From Mycosarcoma maydis (taxonomy: Eukaryota > Basidiomycota > Ustilaginomycetes > Ustilaginales): a DNA stretch of 64,000 nucleotides. A program made the position numbers and the translations under genes. Location: positions 310,001 to 374,000 of the forward strand of contig NC_026483.1 in assembly GCF_000328475.2 (NCBI RefSeq), given 5' to 3'. The notes under the pieces were generated by a model that was given only the letters and a program-made list of their open reading frames with translations, did no database searches and was not told where the DNA came from. Below, piece by piece: positions 1 to 9,122 of this stretch; within the stretch, counting starts at the first letter, position 1; every line of letters begins with the position of its first letter.

Positions 1-1024
1 TGTCCTGAGAGGTGGTCCACAATCTCGAGCCCAGTAGCTTGCCAATGCATTTCCGACGTGACTGTTTGTTGATACTGTCGCCAAAAGTAACCCCTGACGA
101 TCTTAGCTACTCTGTACATACGCATGAACTTGGCTGCACTTTACACACGATGCCGACCCACAACAGATATCGCTGATAGTGCGAGCGTTGGCACTCAAGT
201 CAAGCTCGTTTTGAAAGCGCGTCGAAGTGAGTGACAAGTTTCAAAGGTGCTTGACCACTGTGACTCGTGAACGAGTTCATGATGGGATGAAGGGTAAACC
301 TTGCCCAGTTTCCTTTAAAATGCATGTGACTCATAGCTGATCGTGTGCGTGTGGCAACTTGAATCGCATATGTATGTGCCCATCCCGATCAGACGAGCGC
401 AGAGTTTGGGAAGCGAGAGCGACGCTCTAAGTTATGACCAACCCAACTCGACAGCCACATTCATGGTGCATGGTTCTGGAGTCACAGACAAACCCTCCAC
501 AGAAAACTGCCATGAATAGAATCCGAGTCGAAATCGTGAATATGACGGCTCAATTTCGTGTACCTTTTCCGGGGCGGAGTCCGACCAAGGCGTCACACTC
601 ACGACTCACGACCCGCTAGCTAGTACAAAGTAGGGTTACTTGAATGGGTCGTGAAAGTATCGCAGAATCGATGCTGCTTGCATCCCATGCATCCTCCTTT
701 CTGGAGTCTTTTTTACCCCTATAGAAAGGATCTTGTTTCTGTGTTCTACCTACACTCTTAGCTGGCAGACTGTAATATGGGAGACCGATTCGTGGTTAGT
801 CACAAGTCTGCCGAAATTATCACCAAGAGGTGGTAACCTTGATGACTTTACTCTTAGTTGCGCATGGCTGTTCGTGTGCCGACCAAATCTTGAATCACCT
901 TGCACCTGCACGGGTCGAGGCGGACAGCGCGCCATCGCTCACGCTTCAGGCTGCTCCCTTGCCAGAAGCCACGTTTTTCTTCCATACGTGATTTGTGAAT
1001 ATCCTGTGGCGCTGAGCCACTGAA

Positions 1025-1059
<35 letters not shown>

Positions 1060-1073
1060 AACTGAGAACTGAG
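1025..1073. repeat. 7-bp tandem repeat (CACTGAG)5(AACTGAG)2
   Basis: Seven perfect-length units are seen directly: five CACTGAG followed by two AACTGAG. It lies in intergenic DNA about 600 bp upstream of the Zn2Cys6 gene. It is a different sequence from the ATTCACG heptamer found 120 bp downstream, although the unit length is the same. Confidence 0.95.
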
Positions 1074-1196
1074 CAAGGACGAGTGGGCTCCAATCCCGAA
1101 CCGGAATCACGAATGTTCACAGTTGCTTTGCGCCGCGTCTGTCCGTCCGTGGGTTTCATGTTTGTCATCCGTTACAGTCGTGAGTGTGAGTCCGAG

Positions 1197-1241
1197 ATTC
1201 ACGATTCACGATTCACGATTCACGATTGTCAATTCGTGATT
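1197..1241. repeat. ATTCACG heptamer array (4 direct units plus an inverted copy)
   Basis: Four tandem ATTCACG units (1197-1224) plus ATT, followed after a few bases by the inverted form AATTCGTGATT at 1231-1241. The opposite orientations could pair as a short hairpin. It belongs to the dispersed heptamer family described in the findings. Confidence 0.9.
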
Positions 1242-1682
1242 GTGATTCTTTCCGGCCACCCAAGATTCGCACAACCCGTCTTCGGCCCTTACGGCCGGTT
1301 TATTTCAATGCTAGACAGTCTTTCATGTTGCGTTCATTTGATTTACCTGTCGACCACCATCTAGCGGCCCCTTGGGCCTGATTGTCGATCCCGTCATTGT
1401 CTTCCGCGCCATCGTTGATTACCATTGTCTGCTTAACCCCAACCCAAAAACCAGCCCATTCCTCCCAGCCCATCGTTTCGTTCGTATCGCCATTCTTTTT
1501 CACTCTCTGTCATCGCCTTGGACTTTACACGAATCGCAGGCACAACCATCACAACCATCACAATCATCTCCAATCTCAACTTCGTTCCCTTCTGGGCTCA
1601 GGCATTTGGCCACCGTTCTGAGTCCTTCGCATTTAAAACCACTCCTTTTCCACCCTTCTCCAAGTAGAAGTGGTCAACAGCC

Positions 1683-4600
1683 ATGTCAACGCATGATCAA
1701 CATCCTCGAAATGCCAACGGCAGCGGCTTCAGCAACGGCTTCCCAGCCAACCAACAACAGGCAGAAATTTCGGGGCCTGTGCGAACAAACAATGCCAAGG
1801 CCGTCGACAGAAGCAAAAAAGGACCTATCGCCGCCCCCGTCAAGAACGCATGTACCTTTTGCCGATCGCGAAAGTCCCGATGTGACGGCAACAAACCTTG
1901 TTCCGCCTGCGTCGGTCGCGATCGTCCCGACGAGTGCCTCTACACCGTATCGCGTCGTGGTGGCAAGCCCAAACCAAAGATTGACGTAACTCAAGACCTG
2001 CAGAGCCATCTGAACAAGCTCTTTGCCATGACAGATATGCCCTACGCCTTCCGTCGGCCAGGTGGTCTCGCGGGTCCTTCCGCTGATCAGCTCTCCCCAT
2101 CTTCATCCGTGCAGCCTCAACTCATGTCACACCCTCAGCAGCAGGTGCCGCCCCACTCGAGCATGTTTGACATCCCTAGCCAGTATCAGTCGTATGATCC
2201 TTCGGTGCTCCAGCAGCCATCGTCTATGCCAACCAGTCTCCACGTGCAGCATCAGCAAGCCCTTGCATCAGTGCCACAGTCAGCATTCTCGCTCAACGAC
2301 CCGCTGCAGGATCCTTTCGCGGCCATGTCTGGTTTCCAGGCGGGTGGCTTCCTTCGCTACCAGCTCCCCGATACCACATTGCAACAGCCACATATGCTCT
2401 CACAATCCCAGCAAGCGCAGCCTCACATGCAAGAGCAGCAGCAGCAGCATCAACAGCAGCAACAGCAACCAGCTCAGCTCATCAAATTTGGCAGTGGCCT
2501 CGCGCAGCAAGCATCTTTCCAACAAACTCCTGTCCACAACGTCGCATCGCAGTTTGGTAGCGCTTCATCTCCACTCAACTTGGCTCCGGACTCTACATGT
2601 CACTCTTCTGCAATCTCGCCACTCTCCAACCAGAGTCCCCGCGGCTGGGATCGTGTTGACGATGCAATGTCAGCTTATCATGCCAGCACGTCGAGCCGGT
2701 CGAATTCGTCACGCCACGCTTCGATCGAATATGCCGCCGACCCATCCAAGATCAGCCAGCTCTCGTTCCAGACACTGAACGCCGCAGCGGCTGAAGCAGG
2801 AAGCGTCAAGGCGCTCCTCACAGATTACTACCGTTACCTCTACCGCTTCATCCCTGTTCTGCCGCCTCCCAAGCATCTCGGCGTGCTCGTCAAGTTCTTC
2901 AAGCCGGACTCGGCCTTCATTTATGCATTGCAATGCGTCTTACCCCTCCTTCGCGACGAAATCCAACCTATCGGTGCGATGCACAAGCTCTCGGGCCAGG
3001 GCATCAACTTTGGCTCAGACGAAAAGAAAGCGGCTCTGCGCGAGCGAACACTAATTTTTGAACGCAAGGCCAACGACGGACTCGATTTGCTGCTCGAGCA
3101 AGCCGACAACGAAGAGACGGGTGTAAAGTTACTCGAAGCTGTGCAGACCTTGTGCGTGCTCGTCGTCTACGAGTACGGAAGCGGACGAGCGATCAAGGCT
3201 CGTCTCAAAGCCGACCAAGCGCTCGGTCTCGCTATGGGCCAGGGCCTGCACAAGCTGAGCCACAAGACATCGCCCAACGATAGCAACTCGGCCCGTAGCA
3301 GCTTTGCTTACGTCTCGAACGTCGACCACCCTCTCACCTCGATGGGCATCGACGCTAACGACATCTTTGAGATGCGCAAGCGTTGCTGGTGGTGTGTGTG
3401 GAGTCTGGTGTTGTGGGCCGCTTACAACACAGGCCGCATCCCCACGATCCGTGCTGACGATCCCCGTGTCAAGAGCGAGATGCCGACCGCGTCCAGTCCC
3501 GATGTGTGGACGTCCAATATCGGCTCGTTGCAGGCGCTGTTGCTGGTGCAGGATCGTGTCCTGGCACTCGCTCAGCACGGTCAATCGCTTGACGTCAGCG
3601 CACCCTACGAGCCAGCACGCAATGAGGTGCCCGTGTCGCCGGCCTACTCGGACAGTTCAGCCTTTGCATTTGGTCGCCTGCGCATTTCGAGGTCTGCCTC
3701 GGTGAGCAGTGACGACGTGACCGTCCACTTTTCGGCGCTTCCAACCAAGGCTACGCGACAAGAGATCCTCGACAGCATGCTCGAGATCGATACGTTCCTG
3801 CAGGAGCAGATCCGTATCCACGAGAACACCGAAGCGCCCGATTCGCCTTTGCCGTCCGAAGTGCCGTCGACAGGCGACCTGGCGCACGTTGAAAAGGAGC
3901 TGGAGGATTCGCTTCGCATGGCGGCGGCGGTGCAGCTGTACACGTCATCACTGACGCTGCACATTGGACAGGCGTTCCAGGGTGCTTCGCTGTTCGAACG
4001 CAAGCTGTGTTTCCTCAATTCGATCAAAGACAACAAGGATGGCTCCAACGCGGCCATCTGTCGTGAGCCCATGCCCGTTCTTGCACATGACGGCGCGCTT
4101 GACCTAACTGCGCACGCGACTGGTGGGGACACCAGAAATGGTGGTATGGATCTGACATCAGCAGATGCGGGCGCTCTGTCGACCTCTTTGACGCAGCAGG
4201 ACCTGTACGCTCGCGGTCCTTTCCTGCCGCGATTGTCGCTGCAACGATGTGTGCACGCAAGTCGCAAGCTGCTCGACATTGCCAAGCGTCGCCACGGCCA
4301 ATCGGTCAATCCGAACCCGTTTAACTGCTGCAGTTTTGTGCTCATTAGCTTTGTACTCCTCATGCAAGCGCTTGCAGTGCACGGCGGCTTTGCCGGCGAG
4401 GGTGCAACCTACGAAGGGGATGACCAAGCGACAGAACAGCAACTGACGTCTGACGGCCACGGCGAGTACGCTAACGACAGCTTGCAGCGCGTGCTCGATC
4501 ACACGAGTGATGACGACACCATTGAGGACGACTTTGAGCCCCCGATCGACCCGGTCAAGCAGTCCCAATTGCGGGACATTTGGGGCCGGGTACGCGAGGC

Positions 4601-4712
4601 GCGCGACACGCTCATCGATTTGGGTAAGCACTGGGAAGCTGTGGTACCAATGGCCGATGAGGTCAACCTCTGTCTCGAGACGTCGCAGTTGCTTCTCAGC
4701 AACGCCTATTGA
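1683..4712 (+). CDS. Zn2Cys6 (Gal4-type) fungal transcription factor
   Basis: Predicted DNA-binding transcriptional regulator of 1009 residues, expected in the nucleus. The binuclear zinc cluster is complete: Cys57, Cys60, Cys67, Cys73, Cys76 and Cys85 with spacing C-x2-C-x6-C-x5-C-x2-C-x8-C, flanked by basic residues (CRSRKSRC). Residues about 140-350 are low complexity, with a glutamine tract near residue 250 encoded by mixed CAG/CAA/CAT. From about residue 370 to 800 the protein has the look of the fungal-specific transcription factor middle region, including the aromatic block MRKRCWWCVWSLVLW at about 564. The ATG at 1683 is the first in frame and is followed at once by a plausible N terminus. 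No intron is needed. The target genes cannot be told from sequence and I do not recognise a named orthologue. Acidic, Asp/Glu-rich residues near 920-950 could be an activation region (inference). Confidence 0.93.
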   Translation: MSTHDQHPRNANGSGFSNGFPANQQQAEISGPVRTNNAKAVDRSKKGPIAAPVKNACTFCRSRKSRCDGNKPCSACVGRDRPDECLYTVSRRGGKPKPKIDVTQDLQSHLNKLFAMTDMPYAFRRPGGLAGPSADQLSPSSSVQPQLMSHPQQQVPPHSSMFDIPSQYQSYDPSVLQQPSSMPTSLHVQHQQALASVPQSAFSLNDPLQDPFAAMSGFQAGGFLRYQLPDTTLQQPHMLSQSQQAQPHMQEQQQQHQQQQQQPAQLIKFGSGLAQQASFQQTPVHNVASQFGSASSPLNLAPDSTCHSSAISPLSNQSPRGWDRVDDAMSAYHASTSSRSNSSRHASIEYAADPSKISQLSFQTLNAAAAEAGSVKALLTDYYRYLYRFIPVLPPPKHLGVLVKFFKPDSAFIYALQCVLPLLRDEIQPIGAMHKLSGQGINFGSDEKKAALRERTLIFERKANDGLDLLLEQADNEETGVKLLEAVQTLCVLVVYEYGSGRAIKARLKADQALGLAMGQGLHKLSHKTSPNDSNSARSSFAYVSNVDHPLTSMGIDANDIFEMRKRCWWCVWSLVLWAAYNTGRIPTIRADDPRVKSEMPTASSPDVWTSNIGSLQALLLVQDRVLALAQHGQSLDVSAPYEPARNEVPVSPAYSDSSAFAFGRLRISRSASVSSDDVTVHFSALPTKATRQEILDSMLEIDTFLQEQIRIHENTEAPDSPLPSEVPSTGDLAHVEKELEDSLRMAAAVQLYTSSLTLHIGQAFQGASLFERKLCFLNSIKDNKDGSNAAICREPMPVLAHDGALDLTAHATGGDTRNGGMDLTSADAGALSTSLTQQDLYARGPFLPRLSLQRCVHASRKLLDIAKRRHGQSVNPNPFNCCSFVLISFVLLMQALAVHGGFAGEGATYEGDDQATEQQLTSDGHGEYANDSLQRVLDHTSDDDTIEDDFEPPIDPVKQSQLRDIWGRVREARDTLIDLGKHWEAVVPMADEVNLCLETSQLLLSNAY

Positions 4713-4833
4713 TTGCAACGCAGCAGCAATGGCTTCCACTCAGCACACTCGAACCGTCTCTCTCTCTTCCTCCCTTTTCGTGTTTGGCTTCTGCATCTGT
4801 CACATCTCGTTATCAACTCTGTCTGGTCTTGGT

Positions 4834-4879
<46 letters not shown>

Positions 4880-5663
4880 GTAATATTTACCATGCAGATC
4901 CATTCGTGTTAGCCTGTTTCTTCTGCATCCATCCAGATCAGATTTCGTTTCGACCTCATCTTGACGCTATGTGAAAAGCTTGCTTATGCATTTTCACCTT
5001 CTGTTTTCCTTTTAGGTACAACACACATGTCTCGCGATGAAGCTGCATTTACTGTAACTTCATAGGACCTGCTGGGGAAACCTGTAGGGGCGATTTTTAA
5101 AGAACGGATCAGTAACCCGTTTCGTTCACGGTTGATACGTCAGAAAAACTCCCCTTGTCGTGCGAGAGGTGTAGATACAGAAAACGCGTGGCACGTGATG
5201 GGTGTTGTTCTACGCTTTGGAAAGGTGGGAAAATAAAGAGATGCTGTGAATCACGCGCGCGCGCGAGCGTCCTGCAAAGCTCCACTCGAGAGCATCAGCG
5301 CGACCTGCAACACTCGGTGAATTTTTCGACTGCCATGTTGTGCTTGAACCCTGCCGTCACCCACCAAGACCGACGTTCAACAATTACCATCATCTATTGC
5401 CCAAAACATCAAGTCAGCTCAATCACGGTGTCTAAATTGCGATCAGGACCACACGCAATGATGGCGTAAAGCTCGTTGCGTCCGGTTAACAACACTGCTC
5501 GACGACCCCCACCGTAACCAACCGAGACTCTTGTCCTCCTTGCACCCGTCTGCGGCGAGCCTTGGGTAGCGAGCTTCTACACACATCCATATCAAGATTC
5601 CCAAACCATTATATGCGGACGCATCATAACTAGCAATCGAGCTTGTAGCGAGTTTTCGAGAGT
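4713..5663. other. Intergenic: 3' region of Zn2Cys6 gene and promoter of coiled-coil gene
   Basis: About 950 bp with no convincing gene. It contains a (TC)n microsatellite at 4836-4876, probably in the 3' untranslated region of the upstream gene, and an alternating CG tract near 5252-5263. The rest is presumed promoter and leader for the gene starting at 5664. Confidence 0.6.
4836..4876. repeat. (TC)20 dinucleotide microsatellite
   Basis: An uninterrupted run of about 20 TC units starts 124 bp after the stop codon of the Zn2Cys6 gene. Its length makes it a likely polymorphic marker. Confidence 0.97.
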
Positions 5664-8600
5664 ATGGCCGACCGTTTTGCGGCTCTCGCCGGATACGATG
5701 CCGGTGCCAATTATGACTCGACAGTAGAGCAGAGCTTGGGCGCGGCTGCTAAGGAGGAACTTCCAGGTCTCGAAACGATCGCCAGCATCAATATCGATCT
5801 TCCTCCGTCGAGGCCGCTCAACAGCACATTCGGCAAATCCAAGAAGCCGAGTACAGCTACTGAACGTGCCAGGCGGATCACTTCGGGTCCGATGGACCTT
5901 GGCGCCCCGCGGTCCCGTACTCCCCCTCCGCCACAGCATGATACTTCTGGAGCATCTTCGAACAAGGAGAATGCTCGACGCGAAGAGCCTCCGTCGACGC
6001 AACGCAAGCAGGAGCATCGAAGGCATTATGGCGTACGCATCGCCGAAGATGACACGTTCGAGGAGCTGGAAGACAGTCTGCCAAAGGCGCATGAGCAGGA
6101 TGAGTTGCAACGCGTGCAGCAAGACCTCTCGCAAGCAGGCGATTCACTACTAGCTGCCTCTCCAGCCAACGATTCGGGCCAATGGGGTGCTCGCGCTATG
6201 CGTCGACGCTCAGCAGCAGGCGTGTCGATGAAGTCGGCACAGGAGAAGATCAACAGTCTCACACAGGAACGCGACGAGCTCAAGATCGTCGTTGATCTCT
6301 TGCGCGAGAAAGTGTCGCTCGATGACCGTCTCGCGGAGCTCATCGTTCTCAAGAAAGAAAAGCTTTCGTACACCAACAAGATGATCGCACAACAGGCCAT
6401 GCTCAAGCAACAGGACCGTGCCATCAAGGTGCTACAGAAGGAACAGCAGCAGTGGAAGGGAAGCAGTCCAGCAGAGTACGAGAAGCACATTGCTGATCTT
6501 CAGGCTAAGCTCGTTGCCGCCAACAACAAGGTGGAAGAGCAGCGACGCGAAAAGATGCGCGTTGAGGACGAGCTCGAGTTTATCAAGCGCAGAGGACCAC
6601 CACCTGGCGACGCGAGTCGGGGCGACGAGACGTCAGCAACCTCCCTCGGTGACTCTACACGTTTACGGCAGCGTATTGATGCGCTCCGCGACGAACACGA
6701 GGACGAAAAGTACGAGCTTCGTCGGGAGCGCGACGAGGTGCAGGAACAGCTCGAGCTCGCGCGAGACGAGATCGATCGCCTTCGCTCTGAGCAGCGCCGC
6801 GCCTCTTCGCCCTGCGAAACATCACACCAGCAGCGCAACATTGATGATCTCGAACAGCAGCTCACGGCTCAGAAAACTGAGAACGCCAAGATGCTCGAGC
6901 GACATGCACAGCTGGTCGCCGATATCGAACAGCACAAGGACGAGCTGTACGAACTACGATCGTCGGAAGAGGCACTGCAGCGAGAGCTTGACGTGGCGAA
7001 TCAGAGGCTCGAGCATGCCAACATCACTCAAGAGGACGAGGCGATCCGCTTCAGCGAGGCCGAACGCCTGGCTGCAGACCGATACCAGGATCAAATCGAC
7101 AAGCTTCGCGACGAGTTGGCGTCAGCACAGCTTCAGATCGATGGCAAGGAAGCCGAGCTGGAAAAGCTCGATGCGGAATTGCAAGACCTCACAGCCAAGG
7201 TGGCAGACCTCGAGTACGAATTGCGCCAAGCAGAGAACCTGTTGGAAGAACAAAAGGCACAGCTCGAAGGGGTTGAAGCCGAAGCAGATGAGCTGGATCG
7301 TCAAGTGCAAGCGTTCAAGCAAGAGGCTGACGAGCTGCGCGCCGAGGCTGACGAGCTGCACAAGGAGCTTGAAGCCAAAGACGCCGATCTGGCAGAGACG
7401 AACAAGGAGATGCAGGAAATGTCGAACCGCATGTTTGGCCTCGAAGAAGAGCTTGAGGCGCGCGCCGACGAGATCAAGCAGCTGGACGAAGAGATTGTCA
7501 AGGTGGAAGAGGCGCTTCAACAGGCCAACGAGAAGCACGAGCGCCACACGACGGTTCTCAAAGAAAAGCTTGCGATGACGATGCAGGAGCTGAGCGCATC
7601 GCAGGTGCAGCTGGAAGCGACGCTGGGCGAGCTGGAAGCGATGCGCAACGAGGCGGACACGTACGCACGCGAGGTAGAGCAGCTTAGCGCCGAACGCGTG
7701 CGCCTGGAAGACCTCAACGCCAAGCTTGATGCCAAAGTTTCAGACGTGGTCGAGGATCTCAAAGCGGAAGAGCGCGCGTTGGACGAGGCGCACGCCGAAT
7801 GGGAGCGCAAACTCGAAGAGGCCGAGCAGCGCATGTCTCGTGTTGTTCGTGATAAGGAGGAAACAATTGTTGCGCTAGAACAAGAGCTCAACCAGATGGA
7901 AGACGACCTGGCGACGCGCAAATCCGACGTGCAGACGTTGCAAGATGCGTTACGGGCCAAAGAAAACGAGTCGTTCCGAATGGGTCAGAGTTCGGCCAAC
8001 GACAAGTACAGTTTGGAGTTGGAGGTGGATCGGCTCAAACGCGATCTGTCAAGGTGCGAAGACGACCTTGTGCGGGCACGAAAGGAGCTGGATCGCAAGG
8101 ATGATGCTCTGCGTCAGAAAGAGGATACACTGGCAGCGTTGCATTCGGAGCTGCGTGAGGCACAGTCGAAATTGGCAAGCGAGGCGCAGTCGCATCTAGG
8201 CTTGTCGGAGCGATTTGAAGCGCAACAGAGTGCCATCAAGGCGGAACGCAAGGAGCTCGAAGCGGCACGTGCCAAAGTGGAAGAGCTGGAACACGAGCTG
8301 AATGACGGAGAGCGGGCGACGCTTCGAACCGAACAGGCGACGCGCGATGCGCTCAACCAACGCAACACGTTGCTGCTCACCATCTACCAACAGATGGGTA
8401 AACTTACCGCGGCAGCCGACGGAGCAACGCCACGTAAGAGAGACGCCGAGCTGAAACCGTTTACCAACTTTGACGTGTTCCACTCGAGTCTGCTGGCGAG
8501 ACTTCGCAAGGTGTTCGATACGCAGCTTGGCGTGGACCAAAAAGCCAAGGAACTGGAAAGCAAGCTCATGGAAAAGTACACAGCGCTCAAACGACAACAG

Positions 8601-9122
8601 GATTCGCGATTCCGACAAATCGATCGGTTTGAAGCGTCGATCAAACAGGCTGCTGACAAACAATCTCAGTGGCGACAAAGGCTGGTTTCGAAACAGAGCG
8701 AACTGGATTCGGTGAAAGCGACCAATGCCGAACTGCTGTCGCAGATTTCGTCGTTGAAAACACGCACCTCGCTGTCCACGCCTGGTGACAACAGCAAATT
8801 GACGACGCTGACGACGAGAGCAAACACGGCTGAACGACGTCTAGCCACGGCGATGGCGCAAGCGTCTCAGGCGGAAGAGCGCTTAGCCGAGGCCAAGGTC
8901 AAGTATGGTGAAGGAGAAGGTAAATGGGCAGCGAGGATCAAAGAGTTGGAACTGCGGTGCAAAGCTGCCGAAGAGAGGGTCAAGAGGGAGAGGCAGGGCG
9001 CCAAGGAAAGAGTCGCCGAGTTGGAGGAGATCAGGAGGAAGTTGGAGAAGGATCTCGAGGCTGCGGTCAAACGAAACAAGGTGGTAGGGGAGCTGCAGGC
9101 CACTGTGAGAGGGATCAATTGA
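5664..9122 (+). CDS. Long coiled-coil protein, probable microtubule-organising-centre component (Mto1/ApsB/Pcp1-like)
   Basis: A 1152-residue protein in which roughly residues 190-1140 are almost unbroken heptad-type, Glu/Lys/Leu/Arg-rich coiled coil, after a disordered N terminus of about 185 residues. Two short regions recall the family that recruits gamma-tubulin complexes in fungi. Near residues 189-222, the segment with MKSAQEKINSLTQERDELK is similar in style to the centrosomin CM1 motif. Near 1087-1140, WAARIKELELRCKAAEERV resembles the C-terminal Mto2-binding region of Mto1/ApsB (W..R.kELE.R.Ka..E). Both matches are from memory of the family and are not strong enough for a firm name; coiled coils easily give false resemblance. 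The ATG at 5664 is the first in frame and no intron is needed. Alternative: a generic myosin-tail-like or spindle-pole scaffold. Expected role, if correct: nucleating cytoplasmic microtubules at septa and spindle pole bodies. Confidence 0.6.
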   Translation: MADRFAALAGYDAGANYDSTVEQSLGAAAKEELPGLETIASINIDLPPSRPLNSTFGKSKKPSTATERARRITSGPMDLGAPRSRTPPPPQHDTSGASSNKENARREEPPSTQRKQEHRRHYGVRIAEDDTFEELEDSLPKAHEQDELQRVQQDLSQAGDSLLAASPANDSGQWGARAMRRRSAAGVSMKSAQEKINSLTQERDELKIVVDLLREKVSLDDRLAELIVLKKEKLSYTNKMIAQQAMLKQQDRAIKVLQKEQQQWKGSSPAEYEKHIADLQAKLVAANNKVEEQRREKMRVEDELEFIKRRGPPPGDASRGDETSATSLGDSTRLRQRIDALRDEHEDEKYELRRERDEVQEQLELARDEIDRLRSEQRRASSPCETSHQQRNIDDLEQQLTAQKTENAKMLERHAQLVADIEQHKDELYELRSSEEALQRELDVANQRLEHANITQEDEAIRFSEAERLAADRYQDQIDKLRDELASAQLQIDGKEAELEKLDAELQDLTAKVADLEYELRQAENLLEEQKAQLEGVEAEADELDRQVQAFKQEADELRAEADELHKELEAKDADLAETNKEMQEMSNRMFGLEEELEARADEIKQLDEEIVKVEEALQQANEKHERHTTVLKEKLAMTMQELSASQVQLEATLGELEAMRNEADTYAREVEQLSAERVRLEDLNAKLDAKVSDVVEDLKAEERALDEAHAEWERKLEEAEQRMSRVVRDKEETIVALEQELNQMEDDLATRKSDVQTLQDALRAKENESFRMGQSSANDKYSLELEVDRLKRDLSRCEDDLVRARKELDRKDDALRQKEDTLAALHSELREAQSKLASEAQSHLGLSERFEAQQSAIKAERKELEAARAKVEELEHELNDGERATLRTEQATRDALNQRNTLLLTIYQQMGKLTAAADGATPRKRDAELKPFTNFDVFHSSLLARLRKVFDTQLGVDQKAKELESKLMEKYTALKRQQDSRFRQIDRFEASIKQAADKQSQWRQRLVSKQSELDSVKATNAELLSQISSLKTRTSLSTPGDNSKLTTLTTRANTAERRLATAMAQASQAEERLAEAKVKYGEGEGKWAARIKELELRCKAAEERVKRERQGAKERVAELEEIRRKLEKDLEAAVKRNKVVGELQATVRGIN

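Larger units (their letters stand above)
1..1682. other. Intergenic / promoter region of the Zn2Cys6 gene
   Basis: No reading frame here resembles a known protein; the short frames are low complexity or overlap one another. The stretch holds a 7-bp tandem array at 1025-1073 and an ATTCACG heptamer array at 1197-1241. The last 300 bp before the ATG at 1683 are rich in C and T (CATCACAACCATCACAA-like leader), as is common in fungal 5' leaders. No gene is called. Confidence 0.6.
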
